Positions 1 through 7,697 of a stretch of 64,000 bases of DNA are shown one piece after another (position 1 is the first letter of the stretch; each line of letters starts with the position of its first letter). The stretch covers positions 1 through 64,000 of the forward strand of contig UBXM01000059.1 of assembly GCA_900469445.1 (NCBI GenBank), in the 5' to 3' direction. This DNA comes from Hyphomicrobiales bacterium. Lineage in GTDB: Bacteria; Pseudomonadota; Alphaproteobacteria; Rhizobiales; Rhizobiaceae. Below the pieces are notes generated by a model, which worked only from the letters and a program-made list of their open reading frames with translations, did not search any database and was not told where the DNA came from. A program made the position numbers and the translations under genes.

Positions 1-581
1 TTTCGCGTGCGGCGCTGAGGGCAGGAGAAAGCATCCTAATCCATGGCGGCGCGGGAGGGGTAGGGCATGTGGCTATCCAGGTCGCCAAGGCCATTGGTGC
101 GAAGGTCTTCACCACCGTGCGCGAAGACAACTTCGAGTTTGCGCGAGGTGTCGGAGCAGACGTCGTGATTGACTACAGGAAAGAAGATTATGTCGACGCC
201 ATCATGCGGGAAACCGGAGGCCTCGGCGTAGACGTCGTGTTCGACACCCTTGGCGGCGACACACTGTCCCAAAGCCCCAAGGTGCTCGCGCAACTTGGCC
301 GCGTCGTCTCGATCGTAGACATCGCACAGCCGCAGAACCTCATCGAGGCATGGGGCAAGAACGCGAGTTACTACTTCGTCTTCACGAGGCAGAACCAGGG
401 CAAGCTCGACGATCTGAGCACACTGGTGGAACGCGGTCAGCTGCGGCCGCATGTGGGCGCAGTCTATTCGCTCGCCGACCTTCCGCTCGCCCATGCGCTG
501 CTCGAGAAACCCAACAACGGCTTGCGGGGTAAGATCGCGATTGCCGTTGACCCCTCGGTCGACACAAAGGTGCAACGATGA
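1..581 (+). CDS. MDR-superfamily NADPH:quinone oxidoreductase-like protein (3' part)
   Basis: This is the C-terminal part of a medium-chain dehydrogenase/reductase. The reading frame is open from base 3 without a start, so the gene begins outside the window. The fragment carries the nucleotide-binding loop HGGAGGVGHVAIQ at bases 42-80, followed by a Rossmann half and a C-terminal PNNGLRGKIAIA segment typical of zinc-independent quinone oxidoreductase/enoyl reductase-like members. No zinc-ligand cluster is seen in this part. A possible internal GTG at 69 falls inside the nucleotide-binding loop and is not a real start. The stop overlaps the start of the next gene as ATGA, so the two are translationally coupled. 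Substrate unknown; NADPH-dependent reduction of a quinone or enone is the family expectation. Confidence 0.85.
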   Translation, partial: SRAALRAGESILIHGGAGGVGHVAIQVAKAIGAKVFTTVREDNFEFARGVGADVVIDYRKEDYVDAIMRETGGLGVDVVFDTLGGDTLSQSPKVLAQLGRVVSIVDIAQPQNLIEAWGKNASYYFVFTRQNQGKLDDLSTLVERGQLRPHVGAVYSLADLPLAHALLEKPNNGLRGKIAIAVDPSVDTKVQR

Positions 582-907
582 TTTATGAGATCGCTGTGCT
601 GCCTGTCTACAAGGACAAGATCAGAGAATTTAGGCAGGCATTCGAGGGTGTTGTTCCTCTGCTCACGCGTGCGCAAGGGTACCGCGGTCATGTTCTGGCC
701 CAAAGGATCGAAACGCCGGAGGTCTTCAACCTAATCGTGCGATGGCGCTCGCTCGAGGATCACACTCCACGTTTCGAAGTAAGCGAAGACCATGAGGAGT
801 TCATGAGAGGCATACAGGATTACTTCTCGGAGGAACCGACGGTCTCTCATCTCGAGGGCGGCGCCTTTGCCGCAAGCGAACACGAAAATGGGGATGCCGC
901 CGCTTAG
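578..907 (+). CDS. Antibiotic biosynthesis monooxygenase (ABM) domain protein
   Basis: A 109-residue protein of the small dimeric alpha/beta ABM ferredoxin-like fold. Visible marks are the beta-strand start MIYEIAVLPVYKD, a central RGHVLAQRIETPEVFNLIVRW strand pair (read here in two parts) and SEDHEEFMRGIQDYF near the C-terminus. Family members are cofactor-free monooxygenases of polyketides or quinones, or heme or aldehyde enzymes, and many have no known substrate. It overlaps the upstream MDR oxidoreductase by four bases, so the pair probably acts together on a quinone-like or xenobiotic compound. That role is inference. The last residues are Ala-rich and look disordered. Confidence 0.75.
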   Translation: MIYEIAVLPVYKDKIREFRQAFEGVVPLLTRAQGYRGHVLAQRIETPEVFNLIVRWRSLEDHTPRFEVSEDHEEFMRGIQDYFSEEPTVSHLEGGAFAASEHENGDAAA

Positions 908-960
908 CGCGAGCAACCTCCGCCATGCTAAGCAACGAAGCATGCTCCAGAGAAGCGCAG

Positions 961-984
961 GGAAGGAGCAAATCAGCTCCTTCC
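961..984 (+). terminator. Hairpin after the oxidoreductase/ABM pair
   Basis: Perfect 9-bp stem GGAAGGAGC / GCTCCTTCC with a six-base loop, 54 bases after the ABM stop. No T-tract follows, so it may act as a Rho-assisted terminator or mRNA 3'-end stabiliser rather than a classical intrinsic terminator. Confidence 0.5.
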
Positions 985-1004
985 GGCGGGCAGCGCATGG
1001 GTAA

Positions 1005-1187
1005 CATGCCATTGCATACGTAGAGGGCGATATCGAGAGCGGTCGCCTCGTTCAGTTGGACTTTTTACTGGATGTGTACGCGCGCTGGGATACGCCCAGC
1101 CGTTTCCATATGATCTGCTCGAACCGCTTTTCGCCGGGAACCGCCGCCGAATGGCTTTTTTCGCAGACGCTTCAGCTCGCATCTTGA
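1005..1187 (+). pseudogene. Remnant of a LysR-type regulator C-terminus
   Basis: Between the ABM gene and the IclR gene one plus-strand frame reads as about 60 residues that look like the end of a LysR effector domain: GDIESGRLVQL (compare the usual DxxSGRLV motif), then an aromatic-rich RFHMICSNRF strand and EWLFSQTLQ as the last helix, ending at a natural TGA at 1185-1187. A TAA lies at 1002-1004 just upstream in the same frame and no N-terminal helix-turn-helix is present, so only the tail remains. Recognition is by eye from the family pattern. It could also be chance, but the composition is protein-like. Confidence 0.45.
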
Positions 1188-1289
1188 CGTGCTGCCGGTG
1201 CCGCTGTCAGGCTTGGTGAATGTGCCGGCCGAGATGGCCTGTCTACTCCAGTAAAACCGATGAATCGCAAGATGGCTTGATGTGGCGTC

Positions 1290-1318
1290 TTGACGTTTTG
1301 TCGCACCCAGTACAAAAT
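1290..1318 (+). promoter_or_regulatory. Candidate sigma-70 promoter for the IclR/tct operon
   Basis: TTGACG at 1290-1295, a 17-base spacer and CAAAAT at 1313-1318 give a reasonable -35/-10 pair just before the IclR gene. Transcription would start close to the palindrome at 1327-1343, so that site could block initiation. Confidence 0.4.
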
Positions 1319-1326
1319 AGACTAAA

Positions 1327-1343
1327 TATCTACAGAGTAGATA
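1327..1343 (+). promoter_or_regulatory. Palindromic operator candidate at the IclR start
   Basis: A perfect inverted repeat TATCTAC-AGA-GTAGATA ends one base before the ATG of the IclR gene and takes the place of its ribosome binding site. The location fits autorepression by the IclR protein. A weak hairpin controlling translation is the alternative. Confidence 0.5.
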
Positions 1344-1344
1344 C

Positions 1345-2115
1345 ATGAAAGAATCCGAGCGTTACGTCACTGCTGTTCTTGCGGCTCTCAGCATCCTCGA
1401 TGCCTTTGATGGCAAAGGGCCGTTGCGTTTTGCCGACCTGATGGCGCGTACCGGGCTGGGGCGCAGCCGGATCCTCCGGTATGTCGGCACACTGGAGGCC
1501 GCGGGTTATCTGGTGATCAACTCGTCGCACGGCACTTTTGAATTGGGCCCTAAGGCCTACCGGTTGGGGCTGACGATCAAGCAGCAATACGAAACGATGA
1601 TCTCGCTGCTGAAGCCGCGGCTGGAGGAGCTTTCCACAAAGGCAGATGCCACGGCATTTTTTTCCGTGGTCCGCGGCAACCAGCGTCTGGTGATCGCCAA
1701 AAGTGAACCGCGCCACGGTGTCCGTTACGCGGTCGAGGAAGGGCAGATCAGGCCACTGCATGTCGGGGCCACCGGACGTGTCCTGCTGGCCTTCGGCTCC
1801 GAGGATCTGCGGGAAACCGTGCTTGCGCAGGATGCCCTCGAAGCATTGACCGACAACACCCTGACGGACGCCAGCCAGATCCGCACGCTGCTTAGCGAAA
1901 TTCGCACTGTCGGCATCGCCACAAGCATCGGCGAAGCGACAGGTGAAGCGCTGGCGATGGCCGCTCCCGTGCTGGACAGCGATCGGCGTCTGGTCGGCGC
2001 GCTGACCCTTGCCGGTCCGGTCAGCCATATGGAGGCGAAGGTCGATTTGTGCGGCGAATTGCTGAAGCAGGAAAGCGATTACCTGTCCCGCCGAATTGCC
2101 GCGGCGGGCGATTAG
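1345..2115 (+). CDS. IclR-family transcriptional regulator
   Basis: A 256-residue IclR protein of normal length. The N-terminal winged helix (residues about 8-65) contains LRFADLMARTGLGRSRILRY as the helix-turn-helix. The C-terminal effector domain (about 80-250) has the usual GxVLLAF-like strand (GRVLLAF) and GEALAMAAPVLD segment. IclR proteins bind small aromatic or organic acids and control catabolic operons. It lies 52 bases before tctB on the same strand, so it probably controls the TTT transporter and the RraA-like enzyme, and itself through the palindrome that ends at its start codon. The ATG lacks a clear Shine-Dalgarno sequence. Confidence 0.9.
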   Translation: MKESERYVTAVLAALSILDAFDGKGPLRFADLMARTGLGRSRILRYVGTLEAAGYLVINSSHGTFELGPKAYRLGLTIKQQYETMISLLKPRLEELSTKADATAFFSVVRGNQRLVIAKSEPRHGVRYAVEEGQIRPLHVGATGRVLLAFGSEDLRETVLAQDALEALTDNTLTDASQIRTLLSEIRTVGIATSIGEATGEALAMAAPVLDSDRRLVGALTLAGPVSHMEAKVDLCGELLKQESDYLSRRIAAAGD

Positions 2116-2167
2116 CCCGCGCCGAAAACAACAAGAACCGGTGAATGCCGGATGCATGGAGGAGACA

Positions 2168-2632
2168 ATGCATACTATAATTCGTAATCGGGAGGTGCAA
2201 TCGGGCGCATTGCTGCTGCTCGTCGCCGCCTTCTTCCTGATTACCGGGCGCGGCTACGAATTCGGCACGTTCGACATGATGGGGCCGGGTTTCGTGCCTC
2301 TCAGCCTTGCGGCTCTCATGGCCGTGCTTGGCGCCGCCCTCATCGTGTGGGGCGCCAGGGCTGCCACGCCTGAAGACGCCAACCCTTTCGCAAGCTTCGC
2401 CGTCAGACCCACAGTACTCGTACTGGGTGCCATCGGGCTGTTCGCCCTGGCGCTCCCCTATCTGGGATATCTGATCGCCTGCGCACTCCTTGTTTTGGTC
2501 GGCGGCTTGGCTGCTCCTGACCGGCGTCTCGTTGAAGTGATGGTCTCGGCAGTGCTCATCCCGGTGATTACGGGCCTGGTGTTTATCGTCGTTCTCGGCC
2601 TGCCTATGCCTCTCATGCCGGAGGTGTTCTGA
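2168..2632 (+). CDS. tctB: Tripartite tricarboxylate transporter small membrane subunit (TctB)
   Basis: A 154-residue membrane protein with four hydrophobic segments, of the size and order expected for TctB. The ATG at 2168 is preferred because GGAGGAG lies just before it; an in-frame ATG at 2156 would add four residues and overlap that sequence. TctB is the 4-TM subunit that works with the large permease TctA and a periplasmic receptor in secondary uptake of carboxylates. Its stop overlaps the tctA start (TGATG), so the two membrane subunits are coupled. Confidence 0.88.
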   Translation: MHTIIRNREVQSGALLLLVAAFFLITGRGYEFGTFDMMGPGFVPLSLAALMAVLGAALIVWGARAATPEDANPFASFAVRPTVLVLGAIGLFALALPYLGYLIACALLVLVGGLAAPDRRLVEVMVSAVLIPVITGLVFIVVLGLPMPLMPEVF

Positions 2633-4134
2633 TGGATCTTCTGGCCAACCTCTCCACCGGCTTCGGTGTCGCCTTCACCTTCGACAATATGCTCTATTGC
2701 CTCGTCGGTGCGGTTGTCGGCACGCTGATCGGTATTCTGCCGGGCCTCGGTCCGGTTGCCACCGTCGCCATGCTTTTGCCGATCACCTATGCGCTGGAGC
2801 CCACCTCGGCGCTGATCATGCTGGCCGGAATCTATTACGGCGCACAATATGGTGGTTCCACGACGGCCATTCTGGTCAATCTGCCGGGCGAAGCGTCATC
2901 TGTCGTGACCTGTCTCGATGGCTACCAGATGGCCAAAAAGGGAAGGGCCGGACAGGCGCTGACGATTGCCGCCCTTGGTTCGCTTTTCGCCGGTTGCGTC
3001 GGCACGCTGTTGCTGGCCGCCGTGGCACCAACGCTTGCGTCGATCGCTGTCGGTTTCGGCGCGGCGGAATATTTCGCCCTCATGCTGCTCGGTCTCGTGG
3101 CCGCCGTGGTGCTCGCTTCCGGTTCGCCGGTGAAGGCGATTGCCATGGTCGTTTTCGGGCTGGTGCTCGGGACGATCGGCACCGACATCAATTCGGGCGA
3201 GGAACGTTATACGTTCGGCATATTCGAACTGTCGGAAGGCATCGATTTCGTTGTCGTCGCCATGGGTGTCTTCGGTATCACCGAGATCCTGCGCAACCTG
3301 CAGAAAAGTGACGACCGCGAGCTTGTCACCAGCCGTATCGACAGCCTCATGCTGAGCCGGGAGGATGTCCGGCGCTCGGTTCCCGCCGTATTGCGCGGCA
3401 CAGGCCTGGGGTCCATCCTCGGTATCCTGCCCGGCGGCGGCGCGCTTCTGTCCTCGTTCGCGGCCTACACGATCGAAAAACGGCTCTCGAAACATCCGCA
3501 GGAGTTCGGTCAGGGCGCCATTGAGGGCGTAGCCGCGCCGGAAAGCGCCAACAATGCAGCGGCGCAAAGCTCCTTCGTGCCGATGTTGACGCTCGGCATT
3601 CCGGCCAATGCGACGACCGCACTTCTGATGGGCGCGATGATGATCCACAACATCCAGCCCGGCCCGCAGGTCATGAACAACAATCCCGAGCTATTCTGGG
3701 GTCTGATCGCCTCCATGTGGATCGGCAACGTCTTGCTGGTCATCCTCAACCTGCCGATGATCAGTGTCTGGGTGAAGCTGCTGAAAGTGCCGTACCGGCT
3801 GCTTTACCCCGCTATCCTCGTCTTCGTCACGGTCGGTGTGTTCTCGATCCAGAACTCGACCTTCGCGATCTATCTGATGATCGGTTTCGGCCTGCTCGGG
3901 TACGTCCTCAGCAAGCTCGAATTCGAGGCCGCGCCATTGCTGCTCGGTTTCATCCTCGGACCGATGCTGGAAGACAATTTCCGGCGCGCCCTGCTCGTTT
4001 CGGCGGGCGATTTCACCACCTTCGTGACACGGCCGGTCAGCGGCGCGCTTCTCGCGCTCACCGCTTTCCTGCTGTTCCTCCTCCTATCGTCGAAATTCCG
4101 CCAGAAGCGCGAAACCGCGTTTCAGGAAGAATAG
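2632..4134 (+). CDS. tctA: Tripartite tricarboxylate transporter large permease (TctA)
   Basis: A 500-residue polytopic inner-membrane protein of normal TctA length. It has the two duplicated signature loops of the family, GILPGLGPVATVAMLLPITY near residues 33-52 and GILPGGGALLSSFAAY near 263, plus the conserved GGSTTAILVNLPGE segment near 74. TctA is the translocating subunit of the TTT secondary transporters, driven by an ion gradient. The substrate is set by the TctC-type receptor encoded two genes downstream. Inference: a dicarboxylate, tricarboxylate or aromatic acid, matched to the RraA-like enzyme between tctA and tctC. Confidence 0.93.
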   Translation: MDLLANLSTGFGVAFTFDNMLYCLVGAVVGTLIGILPGLGPVATVAMLLPITYALEPTSALIMLAGIYYGAQYGGSTTAILVNLPGEASSVVTCLDGYQMAKKGRAGQALTIAALGSLFAGCVGTLLLAAVAPTLASIAVGFGAAEYFALMLLGLVAAVVLASGSPVKAIAMVVFGLVLGTIGTDINSGEERYTFGIFELSEGIDFVVVAMGVFGITEILRNLQKSDDRELVTSRIDSLMLSREDVRRSVPAVLRGTGLGSILGILPGGGALLSSFAAYTIEKRLSKHPQEFGQGAIEGVAAPESANNAAAQSSFVPMLTLGIPANATTALLMGAMMIHNIQPGPQVMNNNPELFWGLIASMWIGNVLLVILNLPMISVWVKLLKVPYRLLYPAILVFVTVGVFSIQNSTFAIYLMIGFGLLGYVLSKLEFEAAPLLLGFILGPMLEDNFRRALLVSAGDFTTFVTRPVSGALLALTAFLLFLLLSSKFRQKRETAFQEE

Positions 4135-4159
4135 TCCTACAAGCAGAAAGGAAGCAAAC

Positions 4160-4972
4160 ATGACGCTTGCACAGCAGATCGCGCCTTCGACACAGACGGT
4201 CGCGGAAGAATATGAAGAATACAAGGCCGCCGGTCGTATCTGGGGGCAGGTGCCGCCGGAGCGGATCAAGAAGATCAAGTTTCCGCGCGTGCCCAAGGAA
4301 ACGACCGACAAATATGTCGCGCTCTCCGACCTGACCACGACCGTCTCCGACGTTCTGGACGGCATGGGCGTCCGCGGCACCGTTGCAGCCTCGCATGTCA
4401 AGCCGCTGCTGCCCGGCCGCAAGATCGCCGGCACGGCTGTCACGTTGCGCAGCATCCCCGAGCGCAAGACGCCGACCCAGGGTGCGCACGACAAGGACCC
4501 GATCAAGATGTCGACGCGCGAAGTCTATTACATGGGCGAGGCGGGCGACGTTCTGGTGTCCGATTTTGGTGGCAACCTTGAAGTCTCCAACATGGGCGGC
4601 CAGTCCTGCCTCGTTGCCAAGACGACCGGCTTTGCCGGTGCAATCGTCAACGGTGCCATCCGCGATCTCAATGCGGTTCACGAACTCGATTACCCGGTCT
4701 GGTGCAAGGGTCTTACCCCGATCACCGGCAAGTTCCGTATGGAAGCCATCGAGATCAACGGTCCGGTGACCGTTCACGATATCGTCGTTTATCCGGGCGA
4801 TCTCATCGTTGCCGATGACAGCGGCTTCTGCGCCGTGCCGTTCGAACTGGTCGATGAAGTGCTCGAGCAGGCGATTGCCATCGAAAAGGCCGAGGACGTG
4901 ATGCGCGACCTGATCCGCACCAAGCGTCCGATTTCCGAACTGCGTCCGCTTTTCCGCAAGCGTTACGACTGA
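4160..4972 (+). CDS. RraA-like aldolase/decarboxylase family protein
   Basis: A 270-residue protein of the RraA / 4-hydroxy-4-methyl-2-oxoglutarate (HMG) aldolase superfamily. The core holds the glycine pair (MGG, residues 145-147) and NGAIRD with Arg168 and Asp169, which in true HMG/CHA aldolases bind pyruvate and the divalent metal. RraA proteins that only bind RNase E lack this pair, so an enzymatic role is likely. It is longer than RraA (about 160 residues) because of about 50 extra N-terminal residues and a C-terminal extension. Lying inside a TTT transporter operon, it probably cleaves or decarboxylates the imported oxo-acid. The exact substrate cannot be read. Confidence 0.8.
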   Translation: MTLAQQIAPSTQTVAEEYEEYKAAGRIWGQVPPERIKKIKFPRVPKETTDKYVALSDLTTTVSDVLDGMGVRGTVAASHVKPLLPGRKIAGTAVTLRSIPERKTPTQGAHDKDPIKMSTREVYYMGEAGDVLVSDFGGNLEVSNMGGQSCLVAKTTGFAGAIVNGAIRDLNAVHELDYPVWCKGLTPITGKFRMEAIEINGPVTVHDIVVYPGDLIVADDSGFCAVPFELVDEVLEQAIAIEKAEDVMRDLIRTKRPISELRPLFRKRYD

Positions 4973-5030
4973 TCCGAAAACATAACCGGCGGCATGCACC
5001 GCCGGTCTATCGTCACACAGGGAGGTAATC

Positions 5031-5999
5031 ATGAAACCAATGCATCTCGCGGCGGCCATCGCCGTTTCGGTCGCTGCACTCGTCACGCCGGCTCACGCTG
5101 AAGACTGGAAACCGACCAGCACCGTCAATCTTATCGTTCCGTCCACCCCCGGCGGCGGCCATGACACCAATGCGCGCGCGCTTGCGCAGGTGATGGAAAA
5201 GCATGCCGGCCAATCGATCGTCATCGTCAATCAGCCCGCAGGCGGCGGCGTTGTTGCCTATAACGAAATGATGAAGGCCAAGCCGGACGGACTGACGCTC
5301 GGTCAGGTTTCGACAGTGCTGGTGACAGACAAATACCGGCTCGAAAACGTCCGGTATGACGCCGACACGTTTAAGTATCTCGGCCAGATCTCCGAGGATC
5401 CGAATCTTCTGGTCGTATCCACCAAAGGTCCCTACGCCAACCTCGACCTGAAGGGTTTCCTGGACAAGGCCAAGGCAGAACCGGAAACCATCAATTTCGG
5501 CGTTTCCGGCAATTGGGGCAATCAGGATTACGTTCGTTTCGCAATCGAGCAGGAAACCGGATCAAAATTCCGTCGTGTGCCGATCAAGGGTGGCCGTCAG
5601 GTTCTGCTCGGCATTCTGTCGGGGGATATCGCCGCCGGTCTACTCTACCCGTCGGAAGTCAAAGCCCAGGTCGATAGTGGCGAGCTGAAGGTACTGGCTC
5701 ATAACGGTTCCTCTGCGCCAGAGGGCTTTGGCAATATTCCAAGCCTGAAGGATAGCGGCGTCAATGTCGGTCTGCCAGTCTGGCGCGTCCTGACACTGCC
5801 CAAGGAAACGCCGGCGGAAATTTCGGCGGGCTGGGAGAAGATCCTTGCCGATACGATGAACGATCCCGCCCTAAAGGAAGCCTACAAGGCGGTCTCGATC
5901 GGCTACGCCTACAAGAACGGTGCGGATGCCAACGCATTGGTACAGGAAGCTTCCAAGGTGCTTGGCGAGCTCAGCCAGAAAGCCGGTCTGGTCAAATAA
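5031..5999 (+). CDS. tctC: TTT transporter periplasmic receptor (TctC/Bug family)
   Basis: A 322-residue secreted binding protein. It begins with a Sec signal peptide (hydrophobic core AAAIAVSVAALV, cleavage expected after AHA at about residue 23). The Bug-family signature follows: the VNLIVPSTPGGGHD loop near residue 32 and VIVNQPAGGGVVAYNEM near residue 65. Bug receptors bind carboxylated solutes and deliver them to TctA/TctB. A strong GGAGG precedes the ATG. It is the last gene of the IclR-tctB-tctA-RraA-tctC run and is followed by a strong hairpin. Confidence 0.92.
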   Translation: MKPMHLAAAIAVSVAALVTPAHAEDWKPTSTVNLIVPSTPGGGHDTNARALAQVMEKHAGQSIVIVNQPAGGGVVAYNEMMKAKPDGLTLGQVSTVLVTDKYRLENVRYDADTFKYLGQISEDPNLLVVSTKGPYANLDLKGFLDKAKAEPETINFGVSGNWGNQDYVRFAIEQETGSKFRRVPIKGGRQVLLGILSGDIAAGLLYPSEVKAQVDSGELKVLAHNGSSAPEGFGNIPSLKDSGVNVGLPVWRVLTLPKETPAEISAGWEKILADTMNDPALKEAYKAVSIGYAYKNGADANALVQEASKVLGELSQKAGLVK

Positions 6000-6019
6000 A
6001 CGTCGTTGACGTAGCCCGA

Positions 6020-6047
6020 CCGCTGCCCGGCCATTTCCGGGCAGCGG
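6020..6047 (+). terminator. Terminator hairpin after tctC
   Basis: Perfect 11-bp stem CCGCTGCCCGG / CCGGGCAGCGG with loop CCATTT, 20 bases after the tctC stop. No T-run follows. It marks the end of the TTT operon. Confidence 0.65.
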
Positions 6048-6467
6048 CGACAGGCATGCGTCGACGGGGAACATTCGTGCCTGCGGCGGCGATATCAGTG
6101 AAAAGAACGAAATGTTTCCACTCGATATGCCCAACGCTCGTCTGATCGCTATCAGCAACACATCCCAATCAGCCGCTCGAAACCGCAACCATATTGCTTC
6201 CCAGCCACAAGACTTCTTCTTTCAGTTATTTAACATTCTGGGCTTCGTGGATGAGAGCGGATCACTGGTTCGATCCCGTTCAAGAGAGCGGCTTCCTTGC
6301 GATGTTCTGTTTTTTGGACAGGGGAGATATTGCCGGCCGCCGTTCTCGTTGCCCGTTAAACTGAGTATGTAACCTTTCTTAACGCGATGACACACCTTTC
6401 CGCGCCCTGATCGTTACCGTCATTTCCGTGTTCTTCGCTTTTCGCGGATCAAACGGAAGGTCGTTTC
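6048..6467. other. Non-coding stretch before the RND operon
   Basis: About 420 bases with no convincing gene. A plus-strand frame at 6112-6372 is open but low in coding character and unlike any family I know. The promoter of the RND operon should lie here, but no clear -35/-10 pair or operator palindrome is visible. A GGTTCGATCCC string at about 6268 resembles a tRNA T-loop but lacks the rest of a tRNA. Confidence 0.5.
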
Positions 6468-7697
6468 ATGAGTGGGATATCCCGATCAGTCTTGTCGATG
6501 GCAAAGCCCGCCATCTGCGCGTTTTTTCTCTGGCTTGCCTTCGTCTCGGCATCTCATTCGGCTGAGCAGATGCCTGTTAGCGTGGTGATCGCCAGAGAGG
6601 ATGCGGTTACAGAAACGATCCCGGTCGTCGGGTCGCTTGTCGCCCGCGAAGAAGTGCAGGTCCATGCGTTCCTACAGGACCGGGCGATCGAGCATGTTCT
6701 CGCCGAGGTCGGGCAGAGGGTCGAAAAGGGGCAGCCGCTTGCTCTGCTCGACACGACCGAGGCACGGATGCTCCTCGACAAGAATTCGGTGAGCATGTTG
6801 CGTGCCCGCGCAGCTGTGGCCGTAGAAGAGAGCAGGCTTGAGGTCGCGCAAGTCAGGCTGAAGGAAGCGTTGAAGGTTGTGGACCGCAGCCGGGCTCTTC
6901 AGCCGAAAGGTGCGGTCTCACTACAGGTTCTGGAGGAGCATGAAAATGCCTATGCGCGTGCAGTGGCGGAACATGCCCTTGCGCAACAGTCTCTCGCCCT
7001 TGCAGAAGCCGATGCGGCGCTGATCGAGCGTGAACGCTACGAGATCGAGCTGACGATCGAACGCAGCACGGTGAGAGCACCCGAATACGGGTTCGTCTTG
7101 AGGCGGACGGCCCGGGTCGGAGCGATGACCTCAGGTTCGGCAGGTCCGCTCTTCGTGATTGCCAGGAATGCGGAAATCGAGTTTGTCGCGCAGGTAACGG
7201 AAACGAGCTTCGTGATGCTCGGTGAAGGCATGCATGCCGAGATTAGGCTGGCTGGGCACGAAGGCGTAGTGCGTGGCACGTTGAGACTGAATGCGGCCGA
7301 ACTCGACCCGGTAACGCGAAGCGGAGAAGTGCGCATCGCGCTCGGCGACGCCGAAGGCATGAAACCCGGCATGTTCGCTCGTGGGACGGTCCACGCCTCT
7401 ATGCGGCGCAATATCGTGCTTCCAGGTAGTGCGGTCAAAACCGCAGGCGGAGTAAGCAGCGTCTTTATCGTCGAAAATGATGTCGTCGCTCTGCGACCGG
7501 TCGTTATCGGTACGCGGCGCAATGGTCTCGTCGAAATCGTAGATGGCATAAGTCAAGGCGAAATGGTGGTGCTGAAGTCGGCCGGGTTCCTTAAGGTCGA
7601 AGATAAGGTAAAGCCCATCATTGCGGCATCTGGCCGTCCTGCCGGGGAACGGCTGGTATCCTCGGTCGCCACCGAAAGCATGGAGGTGGCGCGATGA
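6468..7697 (+). CDS. RND efflux periplasmic adaptor (membrane fusion protein)
   Basis: A 409-residue HlyD/AcrA-type adaptor. The N-terminus has a hydrophobic export segment (about residues 14-30). The split lipoyl domain is visible in IEHVLAEVGQRVEKGQPLA (about 75-93) and its partner strand ERSTVRAPEYGFVLRR, separated by an Ala/Glu-rich coiled-coil hairpin (about 100-195). Beta-barrel and membrane-proximal parts follow, with the family motif LDPVTRSGEVRI near 280. It bridges the inner-membrane pump to an outer-membrane channel. It overlaps the pump gene by four bases (ATGA). A GGAAGG sequence 10 bases before the ATG supports this start. Confidence 0.9.
   Translation: MSGISRSVLSMAKPAICAFFLWLAFVSASHSAEQMPVSVVIAREDAVTETIPVVGSLVAREEVQVHAFLQDRAIEHVLAEVGQRVEKGQPLALLDTTEARMLLDKNSVSMLRARAAVAVEESRLEVAQVRLKEALKVVDRSRALQPKGAVSLQVLEEHENAYARAVAEHALAQQSLALAEADAALIERERYEIELTIERSTVRAPEYGFVLRRTARVGAMTSGSAGPLFVIARNAEIEFVAQVTETSFVMLGEGMHAEIRLAGHEGVVRGTLRLNAAELDPVTRSGEVRIALGDAEGMKPGMFARGTVHASMRRNIVLPGSAVKTAGGVSSVFIVENDVVALRPVVIGTRRNGLVEIVDGISQGEMVVLKSAGFLKVEDKVKPIIAASGRPAGERLVSSVATESMEVAR

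Noticed and set aside
6255..6300. tRNA-like T-loop GGTTCGATCCC
   Set aside because: The flanking bases do not form a five-base-pair T-stem, and no anticodon arm, D arm or acceptor stem is found upstream.
6112..6372. Open frame of 86 codons before the RND operon
   Set aside because: No ribosome site, no recognisable domain and composition unlike neighbouring genes.
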